Shown: positions 1 to 8,195, counted from the stretch's first letter. The stretch is DNA of 64,000 nucleotides from Nocardioides sp. URHA0020 (GCF_000620705.1 NZ_KK211168.1:247462-311461); one strand, 5' to 3'. Translations and numbers: made by a program. The notes: generated by a model not told the origin, from the sequence alone.

Positions 1-2
1 AC

Positions 3-179
3 GCATGGATGCAGTCCGTGGTGGACCGGACCCTGTCGCCGCGTGCCGCGAGCACCCCGACGTCGTCGCCGGAGCCGTCGGCACCCGTGAGCTCCGCCTC
101 GCCCGACGCGACCCCGTCCCCGGACGCGGGGGCGGCGGTCAAGACCGACGACGCGTGCGGCTACGACCCGGTCGAGTAG
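3..179 (+). CDS. C-terminal end of an unidentified secreted or membrane protein (partial)
   Basis: The frame enters from the left edge and stops at 177-179, giving 58 residues. They begin AWMQSVVDRTLSP and run into a low-complexity Ser/Pro/Thr/Ala stretch, then a short tail with one Cys (DDACGYDPVE). Such a linker is usual for an extracytoplasmic region. A C-terminus of an LCP (LytR-CpsA-Psr) protein is possible, but nothing visible proves it. The gene stops 8 bp from the convergent stop of the CHAP gene. The remainder of the gene lies outside the window. Confidence 0.5.
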   Translation, partial: AWMQSVVDRTLSPRAASTPTSSPEPSAPVSSASPDATPSPDAGAAVKTDDACGYDPVE

Positions 180-186
180 CTCGTGG

Positions 187-1890
187 TCACCGGATCCGGA
201 GGTTGCCGGTCCGGACGACCCGCTCGGTCGTCGGTCCGCCCCAGTAGGTGATCTTGAAGGGGCGCCTGCCTGCGCGGACTCCGGTCACGTTGACCTGGGC
301 CGCTCCGTTGCGCAGCACGAGCGCCTTGCGGAAGCCGCCCTGCACACGCACCACGATCTTGCCGTCGGGCCGGGGGACCCAGCGCGACACCAGGGTGACG
401 CGGAGCCGCACCCCGCCGTGCTTGAGCCGCACCTGCTGCAACCTGATCTGCGGGGTGACCTTGACGCGCGCGGCGGTCCGGTAGGTCAGCGTGGTGGGCT
501 CGTAGCCCGCACGGGTGACGGTGACCCGAGCGGTGACGGGCAGTCCGAGGTCGGCCGACCTCAGCTTGTACGTCGTCGCTCGGGCTCCCGAGATCCAGCG
601 ACCGTCCCGCAGCCACTGGATCGCGACGGCCGCGTCGCCGGGGCGGTAGGCACCCGGGTTGAGCGTGAGTCGCGCCCCCGGCCGCCGCGTCCCCGTGACG
701 CGGGGCTCGAGGTCGACGCCGATGTCGCCCAGGGCGATCGGCTCGGTCGACGTGGTCCGGACGGTGACCGCCGAGTAGCCGGTGCGGCGTGCGGTGACCC
801 GGGCGCTGATCACCTTCGTGGCCAGCTCGGGCGCCAGCACGAGCGACAGCCCGGTCGCGCCGGGGATCGCTGCGCCGCCGGCGTACCACTGGACGGCGGT
901 GGCCGACGGGGTGACGTTCCAGGTGCCCGGCCTGAGGGTCAGGGTCTGGTCGACCTGCGGGACGCCGGTCACCGCCGGAGCGGCGCGGCTGGCGATCACG
1001 CCCGGCAGCACGGCCTTGGTGGCCGCCGAGATCGATGACTTGGTCGGGTAGCCCGCCTTCGTGGCTGTCGTCTTGACCCGGATCGACTCACCGAGCATGG
1101 AGCTGGTGACGGTGAGCGAGGACGCGGTCACCTTCGGGACCAGGACGCCGTGGACGTACCACTGGTAGCCGATCTTGGCGTCGGTCGGCGTCCAGGTGCC
1201 GGCGCTCGCGCTCAGCTTGGCGCCGACCTTCGCGAGACCGGAGATCTCCGGTCTCGCCTTGTTGACCAGCTCGACGTCGTTGAAGTGGATGAAGCCGCTC
1301 GGCCAGTTGCCGCTGGCCTTGGTGACGACCGCCCAGGAGAAGTCACCGCCCCAGCTGTCCTGGGAGATGACGATCTCGTCGGAGGAGACCACCTTCTCGA
1401 CGTACGCCACGTGTCCCGCCGAGCCGGCGGGGCCGGTGTTGGCGCGCCACCAGGCGACGGCGCCGATCGCGGGCACGCCGTCGGTGATCTCGGGGACCGA
1501 GGTGCCCCAGTACGTCGCGTTGCCACCGCCCGACCACGGCCGGGTGTTCGGCAGCCCGCTGTGCACCATGCGGTACGCCGCGTAGTTGGTGCAGTTGTGG
1601 CCGGAGTACATCCGCCAGTACATCTTGTCGTTCACCGAGGCGTAGCCGCCGCTGCCCATGCCGGCCTTGCGGCACGCGGTGTAGCCCATGCAGAGGTAGG
1701 AGCTCCGGGCGAAGACGGCCTGCGAGCGGGTGAGGCTGTCGCCGGCCGCCTGCCGCTCGCGGGCGAGCGTCCTGTCGTCGGGCTTCGTCGGGGCCTGGGC
1801 CACCGCGGGAGAGGACACCAAGAGTCCCCCGATCAGCGCTGCCGCGACGGCAGAGACCAGGGGCGCACGCAGACGGTTCCGGAGCGACAC
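187..1890 (-). CDS. Secreted CHAP-domain protein with three Ig-like repeats
   Basis: 567 aa. An N-terminal signal peptide (about residues 1-31, cleavage near AVA-QA) precedes a CHAP (NlpC/P60-like amidohydrolase) domain at about residues 60-205. The likely catalytic Cys100 lies in SGHNCTNYA and His160 in GSAGHVAYVE. Three related modules of about 90 residues follow (each opens like PxVTGxxxxGxxLTxxxGTW and contains QWY/QWL), ending in a basic tail. CHAP enzymes cut peptidoglycan peptide or amide bonds, so a cell-wall hydrolase acting outside the cell is likely; the repeats probably bind wall or surface polymer. It is monocistronic. The upstream 210 bp holds an inverted repeat and a strong hairpin listed separately. 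Confidence 0.85.
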   Translation of the reverse strand: MSLRNRLRAPLVSAVAAALIGGLLVSSPAVAQAPTKPDDRTLARERQAAGDSLTRSQAVFARSSYLCMGYTACRKAGMGSGGYASVNDKMYWRMYSGHNCTNYAAYRMVHSGLPNTRPWSGGGNATYWGTSVPEITDGVPAIGAVAWWRANTGPAGSAGHVAYVEKVVSSDEIVISQDSWGGDFSWAVVTKASGNWPSGFIHFNDVELVNKARPEISGLAKVGAKLSASAGTWTPTDAKIGYQWYVHGVLVPKVTASSLTVTSSMLGESIRVKTTATKAGYPTKSSISAATKAVLPGVIASRAAPAVTGVPQVDQTLTLRPGTWNVTPSATAVQWYAGGAAIPGATGLSLVLAPELATKVISARVTARRTGYSAVTVRTTSTEPIALGDIGVDLEPRVTGTRRPGARLTLNPGAYRPGDAAVAIQWLRDGRWISGARATTYKLRSADLGLPVTARVTVTRAGYEPTTLTYRTAARVKVTPQIRLQQVRLKHGGVRLRVTLVSRWVPRPDGKIVVRVQGGFRKALVLRNGAAQVNVTGVRAGRRPFKITYWGGPTTERVVRTGNLRIR

Positions 1891-1932
1891 GGATGGGAGT
1901 CTAGGGACAACTGAGGCCTTATGGGAACGTTG

Positions 1933-1947
1933 TGACTGAATTAGTCA
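1933..1947. promoter_or_regulatory. Inverted repeat TGACT-N5-AGTCA upstream of the CHAP gene
   Basis: Perfect 5-bp arms with a 5-bp spacer, 43 bp upstream of the CHAP start codon, in the only AT-rich patch of this intergenic region. It resembles a dimeric-regulator operator; no regulator is assigned. Confidence 0.35.
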
Positions 1948-2002
1948 AGCGACACGCCCAAACGCGTTGGTTAAATTACAACGGTGTTGTTTCGCCGTCG
2001 CA

Positions 2003-2042
2003 GCCGGGCGGGACGGAGACCTCAGGTCCTGAGCCGCCCGGC
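2003..2042. other. Strong hairpin between the divergent CHAP and metzincin genes
   Basis: GCCGGGCGG at 2003-2011 pairs exactly with CCGCCCGGC at 2034-2042; the loop holds a second small stem (CTCAGG/CCTGAG). There is no U-tract. It could be a leader structure for either divergent gene. No known riboswitch consensus was recognised. Confidence 0.4.
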
Positions 2043-2101
2043 CGACGTCTCTGGGAGCACCTCTCGTCCGCCTCTCACACCCGCCAGGACCGACAGACCT
2101 C

Positions 2102-2824
2102 ATGCCCAGACACCTCCGCGTCATGGCGCTCCTGGTCGCGTCGGTGCTGAGCGCCGGCCTGCTCGGCCCCGCGCCGGTCCCGTCGGCCAGTGCGGGGAGT
2201 GGTCGGCAGCAGGACCGGGCGTCCTCGCACACGTTCATCGCGGCACCGATCGCCCGCTGGGACCCGTGCGCGACCATCGACTACCGCCTCAACCTCCGGC
2301 ACGCGCCGCGCGGCGCCGCGACCGACGTACGCCGCGCGCTGCGCCGGGTCCGTGCCGCGACCGGGCTGAGGTTCTCGTACGCCGGACGGACCCGCTCGGT
2401 CCCGGGCACGCGCACCGAGGACCGCCGCCACGGCGCCGACCTCGTCATCGCCTGGGTGCGCCCCGGGCACAGCAGCCTGCTGCCGGCCGGGAGCACGTAC
2501 GCCGGCGTCGGCGGCCCGGTCTACAGCGCGGTCGGCTCGGTGGACCGGCGGGGCCGGACGGTCAGTCGGATCGCCTGGGCCCGGGTCGTGATCAGCACGA
2601 CGTCCAACCGCTCGTTCCGGCCGGGCCTGGGTCGCGGGCTGCGCCGGGTGCCGCTGCTCATGCACGAGATCGGGCACGCGGTCGGGCTCGGTCACGCGCC
2701 GGCCTACGACCACGCGCAGATCATGAGCCCGACCATCCGACCGGGTCTGAACCACTGGGGCGCCGGCGACCTCGCGGGCCTGCACCGGCTCGGCCGCGCC
2801 GCCGGGTGCATCCGGCAGAAATGA
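2102..2824 (+). CDS. Secreted metzincin-type zinc metalloprotease
   Basis: 240 aa with a signal peptide (about residues 1-32). The zinc site is HEIGHAVGLGH at residues 188-198, the HExxHxxGxxH pattern of metzincins, followed by a Met-turn (IMSP, Met208). Residues 45-180 match the matrixin-like N-terminal half that binds substrate (LVIAWVRPG, STYAGVGGP). It should be an extracellular endopeptidase; the substrate is not predictable. The ATG at 2102 directly precedes a basic n-region and hydrophobic core. It is convergent with tRNA-Leu and shares the bidirectional terminator just after its stop. Confidence 0.85.
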   Translation: MPRHLRVMALLVASVLSAGLLGPAPVPSASAGSGRQQDRASSHTFIAAPIARWDPCATIDYRLNLRHAPRGAATDVRRALRRVRAATGLRFSYAGRTRSVPGTRTEDRRHGADLVIAWVRPGHSSLLPAGSTYAGVGGPVYSAVGSVDRRGRTVSRIAWARVVISTTSNRSFRPGLGRGLRRVPLLMHEIGHAVGLGHAPAYDHAQIMSPTIRPGLNHWGAGDLAGLHRLGRAAGCIRQK

Positions 2825-2827
2825 AGA

Positions 2828-2853
2828 AAAGGCCCCGTGGAGCCGGGGCCTTT
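2828..2853. terminator. Bidirectional intrinsic terminator
   Basis: The stem GGCCCCG/CGGGGCC extends through flanking A/T runs to 10 bp with a 6-nt loop. Read on the minus strand it ends in TTTTCTT just past tRNA-Leu; on the plus strand it follows the protease stop by 3 bp. Confidence 0.85.
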
Positions 2854-2857
2854 CCAG

Positions 2858-2943
2858 TGTCCGAGGGGGGACTTGAACCCCCACAACCGTTAAAGGTCAC
2901 TAGCACCTCAAGCTAGCGCGTCTGCCAATTCCGCCACCCGGAC
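2858..2943 (-). tRNA. tRNA-Leu (anticodon GAG)
   Basis: 86 nt on the minus strand, from GTCCGGGTGGCGGAATTGG to CCCTCGGACA. The 7-bp acceptor stem closes with one G-U pair. The anticodon stem CTAGC/GCTAG encloses loop TTGAGGT, giving anticodon GAG (reads CUC and CUU). A long variable arm and the GGTTCAAGTCC T-loop are present, as expected for class II tRNA-Leu. CCA is not encoded. The terminator at 2828-2853 lies immediately downstream. Confidence 0.96.
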
Positions 2944-3022
2944 GAGTGCCTCGGAACTGTAGCAAGGGCACGACCCGAAACGCACATCGGGAGGGTCCGC
3001 GAGCAGATGACATGCTGGGCGC

Positions 3023-4348
3023 ATGTCTGACGCACCCGACGACTCCGTCCGGACGATCCCCGACCCCGCGGGCGAGGTGGTCGAGCTCTGCCGCGAGCTG
3101 ATCAGGTTCGACACCAGCAACTACGGCGACGGGTCGGGTCCGGGGGAGCGCAAGGCGGCCGAGCACGTCGCCACGCTCCTCGACGAGGTCGGCATCGAGT
3201 CCACCCTGATCGAGGACTCACCGGGACGCACCTCGGTGGTCGCCCGCTGGGGCGGGACCGAGGGTGACGGGCTGCTCCTGCACGGCCACCTCGACGTCGT
3301 ACCGGCCGCTGCCGAGGACTGGCAGGTCGGTCCGTTCTCGGGCGAGGTGCAGGACGGCTACGTCTGGGGCCGGGGCGCGGTCGACATGAAGGACTTCGAC
3401 GCGATGCTGCTCAGCATCGTCCGCGACCGCCAGCGCACCGGCCGGATCCCGTCGCGCCCCATCACGCTGTGCTTCACCGCCGACGAGGAGGCCGGCGGCC
3501 ACCAGGGCGCCCAGGTGATCGTCGAGGACCACCCGGAGCTGCTCGAGGGCTGCACCGAGGCCGTGGGCGAGGTCGGTGGCTTCAGCGCGACCGTGCGCGG
3601 CCGTCGGGTCTACCTGATCGAGGCGGCCGAGAAGGGGATGGCCTGGATGCGGCTGACCGCCCGGGGCCGCGCCGGGCACGGGTCGATGATCAACCGGGAG
3701 AACGCCGTGACGTCCCTCGCGGCCGCGGTCGCGCGGATCGGCGCCTACGAGTGGCCGGTGCGCCTCACCCCCGCCATGCGCACCCTGCTGGCAGCCGTCG
3801 GCGAGCTCGCCGGCACCGAGGCGACGCCCGAGAACGCCGAGGCGCTGGTGGAGGAGTTCGGGGGAGCCGCGCGGATGATGGGCGCCGTCATCCGCAACAC
3901 CTGCAACCCGACGATGCTGGGCGGCGGCTACAAGGTCAACGTGATCCCGACCGAGGCGACGGCCCACGTCGACGGCCGCTTCCTGCCGGGCTTCGAGGAC
4001 GAGTTCTTCGCGACCCTGGCCACGCTCGTCGGCGAGGACGTGGAGATCGACTTCCTCAGCCACCAGCAGCCGTGGGAGACGCCGTACGACGGTGCCCTGG
4101 TCGACGCCATGACCCGCTCGATCCTCGCGGAGGACGACGAGGCCGTCGTCGCGCCGTACCTGATGAGCGGTGGCACGGACGCCAAGCACTTCCGCCGGCT
4201 CGGCATGCGCTCCTACGGGTTCGCGCCGCTGCGGCTGCCGGCCGATCTCGACTTCACGGCGCTCTTCCACGGGGTGGACGAGCGGGTGCCGGTGGACGCG
4301 CTGGAGTTCGGCGCCCGGGTCTTCGACCGGTTCCTCGACGACGTGTAG
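3023..4348 (+). CDS. M20-family metallohydrolase (ArgE/DapE/peptidase type)
   Basis: 441 aa. The M20 metal and catalytic motifs are in order: HGHLDVVP (His89, Asp91), GRGAVDMKD (bridging Asp121), TADEEAGG (Glu155 general base, Glu156 metal) and a late SGGTDAKHF with the last metal His. A lid/dimerisation domain lies at about residues 200-320. The family removes an N-terminal residue or acyl group using two zinc ions in the cytoplasm; this clade (M20/M25/M40 hydrolases of actinobacteria) has no firmly assigned substrate. The ATG at 3023 follows the tRNA by 79 bp; the gene is convergent with the DUF5703 gene. Confidence 0.9.
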   Translation: MSDAPDDSVRTIPDPAGEVVELCRELIRFDTSNYGDGSGPGERKAAEHVATLLDEVGIESTLIEDSPGRTSVVARWGGTEGDGLLLHGHLDVVPAAAEDWQVGPFSGEVQDGYVWGRGAVDMKDFDAMLLSIVRDRQRTGRIPSRPITLCFTADEEAGGHQGAQVIVEDHPELLEGCTEAVGEVGGFSATVRGRRVYLIEAAEKGMAWMRLTARGRAGHGSMINRENAVTSLAAAVARIGAYEWPVRLTPAMRTLLAAVGELAGTEATPENAEALVEEFGGAARMMGAVIRNTCNPTMLGGGYKVNVIPTEATAHVDGRFLPGFEDEFFATLATLVGEDVEIDFLSHQQPWETPYDGALVDAMTRSILAEDDEAVVAPYLMSGGTDAKHFRRLGMRSYGFAPLRLPADLDFTALFHGVDERVPVDALEFGARVFDRFLDDV

Positions 4349-4354
4349 GCGCGC

Positions 4355-4585
4355 TCAGACGTAGGAGAAGAACGGGCGCGCCTGGCGGATGATCTTGCGC
4401 CGCAGCACGACGCGACGGGTGCCGTCGGGGCCGATCCGGACCCGGTCCAGCTCCCAGCCGCCGTGCTCGGCGCGCTCGACCAGCAGCTTGCGCACGACGT
4501 TGCGCGAGTACTCCCGCGAGAACGTCACCCTCTCGAACTCCCACTCCACCCCCGGGGCGGGCGGTCGGCGTTGCGCTCGGCTCAT
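4355..4585 (-). CDS. DUF5703 family small protein
   Basis: 76 aa, rich in Arg and Glu, with the pattern WEFERVTFSREYSRN, then LLVERAEHGGWELDRVR and a VLRRKI...FFSYV end. It matches the short actinobacterial DUF5703 family as I recall it; no biochemical role is known. It lies 11 bp downstream of the aldo/keto reductase on the same strand, so it is probably co-transcribed. Start chosen at the ATG (4583-4585), since upstream in-frame sequence lies inside the reductase gene. Confidence 0.75.
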   Translation of the reverse strand: MSRAQRRPPAPGVEWEFERVTFSREYSRNVVRKLLVERAEHGGWELDRVRIGPDGTRRVVLRRKIIRQARPFFSYV

Positions 4586-4596
4586 GGATGTTCCCC

Positions 4597-5544
4597 TCAG
4601 TCGGCGGACACGTCGTCGAGAGCGTCGATGATCTCGGCAGGCAGGGTGAGCTCCTCGACCCCCAGCGCCCCGCGCAGCTGGGCGGCGGTGCGGGCGCCGA
4701 TGATCGGAGCGGTGACGCCGGGCCGGTCGCGGACCCAGGTCAGGGCGACCTCGAGTGCCGTGAGCCCGAGCCCGTCGGCGGCCCGGGCGACCGCCTCGAC
4801 GATCCCGGAGCCGCGCTCGTCGAGGTAGGGCCCGACGAAGTTGGCGAAGTGCGTCGACGCGGCGCGCGAGTCCGACGGCGTGCCGGTCCGGTACTTGCCC
4901 GTCAGCACGCCGCGGCCGAGCGGCGACCACGGGAGCACGCCGAGGCCGAGCGCGGCGGCGGCCGGCAGGACCTCCTGCTCGACCCCGCGGTTGAGCAGCG
5001 AGTACTCGACCTGGGTGCTGGCCAGGGGCGTGCGACCGGGCACCGCCCGCTGCCAGGTGGCGGCCTGGGCGGTCTGCCAGCCGGAGTAGTTCGAGACCCC
5101 GACGTACGACGCGCGGCCGCTGCTCACCGCCTGGTCGAGCGCAGCCAGCGTCTCCTCGAGGGGGGTGTCGTCGGACCAGATGTGCACCTGCCACAGGTCG
5201 ACGTGATCCACGCCGAGCCGCCGCAGCGAGCCGTCGAGGGTCGCCAGCAGGTGACCTCGTGAGGTGTTGTAGGACCGGCCGCCGTGCCGGGCGCTGATCC
5301 CGGCCTTGGTGGCGAGCACGATCTCGTCGCGCGCGACGACGTCGCCGATCAGCGTGCCGATCAGCTCCTCGGACGCCCCGCTGCCGTAGCCGGCGGCGGT
5401 GTCCACGAGGGTCCCGCCGGCCTCGGCGAAGGCGATCAGCTGGTCGCGCGCCTCGTGCTCGTCGGTGTCGCGCCCCCACGTCATCGTGCCCAGGCCGAGC
5501 CGGGACACTGTCAGGCCGGTCGCTCCGACTCGCCGCTGCTGCAT
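4597..5544 (-). CDS. Aldo/keto reductase
   Basis: 315 aa TIM-barrel NADPH-dependent oxidoreductase. The catalytic tetrad is visible: Asp in VDTAAGYGSG with its Tyr, Lys in LATKAG, and His in LWQVHIWSDDTP. The C-terminal cofactor-binding region includes TAPIIGART. It belongs to the AKR families that reduce small aldehydes and ketones; the substrate is unknown. It has its own leaderless promoter (5551-5556) and probably carries the DUF5703 gene with it. It is divergent from uppP across 74 bp. Confidence 0.9.
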   Translation of the reverse strand: MQQRRVGATGLTVSRLGLGTMTWGRDTDEHEARDQLIAFAEAGGTLVDTAAGYGSGASEELIGTLIGDVVARDEIVLATKAGISARHGGRSYNTSRGHLLATLDGSLRRLGVDHVDLWQVHIWSDDTPLEETLAALDQAVSSGRASYVGVSNYSGWQTAQAATWQRAVPGRTPLASTQVEYSLLNRGVEQEVLPAAAALGLGVLPWSPLGRGVLTGKYRTGTPSDSRAASTHFANFVGPYLDERGSGIVEAVARAADGLGLTALEVALTWVRDRPGVTAPIIGARTAAQLRGALGVEELTLPAEIIDALDDVSAD

Positions 5545-5550
5545 GCGGAC

Positions 5551-5556
5551 AAATTA
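5551..5556 (-). promoter_or_regulatory. -10 box TAATTT of the aldo/keto reductase
   Basis: TAATTT ends 6 nt before the ATG at 5544, the spacing of a leaderless promoter. Confidence 0.5.
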
Positions 5557-5604
5557 GTCGGACCACCCGCGCGGGGCGGCACCGGCACGCCCGATGGACG
5601 CCCG

Positions 5605-5610
5605 TAGGAT
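5605..5610 (+). promoter_or_regulatory. -10 box TAGGAT of uppP
   Basis: TAGGAT lies 8 nt before the GTG at 5619 and supports that start with a leaderless transcript. Confidence 0.55.
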
Positions 5611-5618
5611 TCCGACTC

Positions 5619-6443
5619 GTGGTGGACTACCTGCAGGCCGTGGTCCTTGGCGTGATCCAAGGGTTGACCGAGTTCCTGCCGATCTCCAGCAGCGCCCACC
5701 TGCGGATCTTCCCGGAGATCTTCGGGTGGGGTGACCCCGGAGCAGCCTTCACCGCGGTCGTGCAGATCGGCACCGAGCTCGCCGTGCTCATCTTCTTCTG
5801 GCGCGACATCTGGCGGATCGCCGTCACCTGGGTGAAGTCCCTCTTCCGTCCCGAGTACCGCGGTCAGCTGGACGCCCGCATGGGCTGGTTCATCATCCTC
5901 GGCTCGACGCCCATCGTCGTGCTGGGCATCCTCTTCAAGGACGTCATCACCGACGACTTCCGCAGCCTGTGGCTGATCGGCACGATGCTGATCGTGATGG
6001 GCGTCGTGCTCGGGATCGCCGACCGGGTCGGCGGCACCGAGAAGACGCTCAAGCAGCTGACGCTGCGCGACGCGGTGCTGATGGGCATCGCCCAGGCGCT
6101 GGCGCTGATCCCGGGCGTCTCCCGCTCCGGCGCCACCCTGTCGATGGGCCGGTTCCTGGGCTACGAGCGCGAGACCGCCACCCGCTACGCCTTCCTGCTC
6201 GCGATCCCGGCCGTCATCGGTGCGGGCGTCTTCGAGCTCAAGGACGTGCCCAACGGCGACAACCTCTACGGGTGGGGCCCGACGATCGTGGCGACGGTGG
6301 TGGCGTTCATCGTCGGGTACGCCGCGATCGCGTGGCTGCTGCGCTACGTGACGACGCACTCCTACACGCCGTTCGTGATCTACCGGATCGCGCTCGGTGT
6401 GCTGACCCTGGCCCTGGTCGCCACCGGCGCCATCGCGGCCTGA
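5619..6443 (+). CDS. uppP: Undecaprenyl-diphosphatase UppP (BacA)
   Basis: 274 aa polytopic membrane protein of normal family length. It carries the two UppP signatures: GLTEFLPISSSAHL near residue 15 and PGVSRSGATLSMG near residue 165, which form the active site facing the periplasmic side. It hydrolyses undecaprenyl pyrophosphate to recycle the lipid carrier for peptidoglycan and other wall polymers, and its overproduction gives bacitracin tolerance. GTG start supported by the -10 box. It ends facing corA with a 7-bp gap. In Mycobacterium the homologue (Rv2136c) sits beside the same phosphomutase gene. Confidence 0.96.
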   Translation: MVDYLQAVVLGVIQGLTEFLPISSSAHLRIFPEIFGWGDPGAAFTAVVQIGTELAVLIFFWRDIWRIAVTWVKSLFRPEYRGQLDARMGWFIILGSTPIVVLGILFKDVITDDFRSLWLIGTMLIVMGVVLGIADRVGGTEKTLKQLTLRDAVLMGIAQALALIPGVSRSGATLSMGRFLGYERETATRYAFLLAIPAVIGAGVFELKDVPNGDNLYGWGPTIVATVVAFIVGYAAIAWLLRYVTTHSYTPFVIYRIALGVLTLALVATGAIAA

Positions 6444-6450
6444 GCCGGGC

Positions 6451-7422
6451 TCAGAGCCACCCGGAGCGCTTGAACAGCACCCAGAGCCCGCCCGCGGCCG
6501 CGCCCATCAGCAGCAGCGCGAACGGGTAGCCGTAGGACCAGCCGAGCTCGGGCATGTGCCTGAAGTTCATGCCGTAGATGCCCGCGATCAGGGTCGGCAC
6601 CACGATCAGCGCGGCCCCGGCGGAGATCTTGCGCATGTCGTCGTTCTGCTGCACCGAGATCTGCGCCAGGTGCGCGTCGAACGCGGTCGACAGCAGCGCG
6701 TCGAGGGAGTCCACGGTCTCGGCCGCCCGGGCGAGGTGGTCGGACACGTCGCGGAAGAACGGCGTCGCGATCTCGGGCACCGCCGCGATGTCACCGCCCG
6801 ACAGCCGGTTCACCGGATCCCGCAGCGGCAGCACGGCGCGGCGCACCTCGGCGATCTCGCGCTTGAGGACGTAGATGCGCGCCGAGTCGTTGGTGCGGTC
6901 GGCCGAGAACACCGACTCCTCGATCTCGTCGACGTCGATGACCAGCTCGTCGACCACGTCGAGGTACTCGTCGACGACCCGGTCGAGGACGGCGTACAGG
7001 ACGCCGCCCGGACCGTGGCTCAGCACCTGACGGCTCTGCTCGAGCTCCTCGCGGGCCGAGTGCAGCTCGTTGCCGCGGCCGTGCCGGACCGAGACGACGA
7101 AGTCGGGACCCACGAACATGGCGATCTCACCGGTCTCGACGGCGTCGTCCGCGTCGACGTACCAGAGCGTCTTGATGATCAGGAACACCATGTCGCCGAA
7201 GCGCTCGAGCTTCGGCCGCTGGTGCGCCTGGACGGCGTCCTCGACGGCGAGCGGGTGCAGCCCGAACACCTCGGCCACCTCGTGGATCTCGTCACTGCTC
7301 GGGTCGTGCATGCCGATCCAGACGAAGTCGCCGTCCGCCTTCGCCCTGCCCCGCAGCTCCCGCCAGTCGGAGCCGTCGACGGTCCGGGTGCCGTCACGGT
7401 AGAGGGCGCAGTCGACGATCAC
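6451..7422 (-). CDS. corA: CorA-type magnesium/cobalt transporter
   Basis: 323 aa. A long cytoplasmic alpha/beta and helical domain (residues 1-265) is followed by two C-terminal membrane helices with the YGMN selectivity motif (GMN near residues 284-286) and a short basic tail (FKRSGWL). It forms a pentameric divalent-cation channel of the inner membrane. The GTG at 7420-7422 is preferred over an upstream extension because TACCGT lies exactly 6 nt before it and the N-terminus VIVDCALYRDG is typical. It is divergent from the phosphomutase with only 43 bp between starts. Confidence 0.92.
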   Translation of the reverse strand: MIVDCALYRDGTRTVDGSDWRELRGRAKADGDFVWIGMHDPSSDEIHEVAEVFGLHPLAVEDAVQAHQRPKLERFGDMVFLIIKTLWYVDADDAVETGEIAMFVGPDFVVSVRHGRGNELHSAREELEQSRQVLSHGPGGVLYAVLDRVVDEYLDVVDELVIDVDEIEESVFSADRTNDSARIYVLKREIAEVRRAVLPLRDPVNRLSGGDIAAVPEIATPFFRDVSDHLARAAETVDSLDALLSTAFDAHLAQISVQQNDDMRKISAGAALIVVPTLIAGIYGMNFRHMPELGWSYGYPFALLLMGAAAGGLWVLFKRSGWL

Positions 7423-7428
7423 GGCCCC

Positions 7429-7434
7429 ACGGTA
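7429..7434 (-). promoter_or_regulatory. -10 box TACCGT of corA
   Basis: TACCGT is 6 nt before the GTG at 7422; it decides this start over the longer frame reaching 7659. Confidence 0.55.
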
Positions 7435-7452
7435 GTCGGAGGGGCACGGCAC

Positions 7453-7458
7453 TACAGT
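7453..7458 (+). promoter_or_regulatory. -10 box TACAGT of the phosphomutase operon
   Basis: TACAGT is 7 nt before the ATG at 7466. It lies 19 bp from the opposing corA -10 box, so the two promoters overlap back to back. Confidence 0.55.
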
Positions 7459-7465
7459 CGCCGAC

Positions 7466-8185
7466 ATGGCAACGGTGATCCTGGTCCGGCACGGGCGTAC
7501 GACGGCCAACGCGTCGGGGGTGCTCGCCGGGCGGACCCCGGGGGTGCGGCTCGACGAGGTGGGCGCGACCCAGGCCGACCGGACCGGCGAGCGGCTGGCC
7601 GTCGTACCGCTCGTCGCGGCGGTCACCAGCCCGTTGGAGCGGTGCCGCCAGACGACCAAGGCGATCCTCGCGGCGCAGCCCGGCTCGTTGCGGGCGACGT
7701 CCGAGCGCGGGCTGACCGAGTGCGACTACGGCGAGTGGCAGGGTCGCTCGCTCAAGGAGCTCGCCAAGGAGAAGCTCTGGGCGACGGTGCAGGCGCAGCC
7801 GTCCGCCGTGACCTTCCCCGGCGGTGAGTCGATGGTCGCGATGCAGGCGCGGGCGGTCTCCGCCGTACGCCGTCGCGACGCGGAGATCGAGGCCGAGCAC
7901 GGCGCCGGCGCGGTCTGGGTGGCCGTCAGCCACGGCGACCTGATCAAGTCGGTCCTGGCCGATGCGCTCGGGATGCACCTGGACCTCTTCCAGCGGCTGC
8001 ACGTCGACCCGGCCTCGGTCTCGATCATCCGCTACACCGCCACCCGGCCCTACGTGCTGGCCACCAACACGCACTCCGGCGACCTGTCCTGGCTCGCTCC
8101 CGCACCGGCCCGGAAGTCGACGCGACGCAAGGCCTCCGAGGACGCTGCGGTCGGCGGTGGCGCCGGCCCTTCGGTCACCGCCTAG
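7466..8185 (+). CDS. Histidine phosphatase-superfamily phosphomutase (MSMEG_4193 type)
   Basis: 239 aa. The N-terminal LVRHGRTTAN carries the phosphohistidine RHG motif; the second conserved His is in VAVSHGDLIK, and ECDYGEWQGRSL matches the proton-donor region of the phosphoglycerate-mutase-like fold. The C-terminal 30 residues are a disordered Lys/Arg/Ala tail. It is the MSMEG_4193-type protein that regularly begins the mshC gene run; the real substrate is not established. DUF3090 follows after 10 bp. Confidence 0.88.
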   Translation: MATVILVRHGRTTANASGVLAGRTPGVRLDEVGATQADRTGERLAVVPLVAAVTSPLERCRQTTKAILAAQPGSLRATSERGLTECDYGEWQGRSLKELAKEKLWATVQAQPSAVTFPGGESMVAMQARAVSAVRRRDAEIEAEHGAGAVWVAVSHGDLIKSVLADALGMHLDLFQRLHVDPASVSIIRYTATRPYVLATNTHSGDLSWLAPAPARKSTRRKASEDAAVGGGAGPSVTA

Positions 8186-8188
8186 GGT
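8183..8188 (+). promoter_or_regulatory. -10 box TAGGGT of the DUF3090 gene
   Basis: TAGGGT overlaps the phosphomutase stop codon and lies 7 nt before the ATG at 8196. Confidence 0.55.
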
Positions 8189-8195
8189 GACTGGC

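Noticed and set aside
4586..5566. Long minus-strand frame extending the DUF5703 protein across the aldo/keto reductase
   Set aside because: It overlaps the complete reductase in another frame and has the Arg/Gly-rich composition of a shadow frame; only the last 76 codons match a protein family.
6440..6454. Perfect palindrome CTGAGCC-G-GGCTCAG between uppP and corA as a terminator
   Set aside because: Its arms are formed by the two facing stop codons, there is no T-tract, and similar short inverted pairs appear at other convergent ends (for example 10836-10852) for the same reason.
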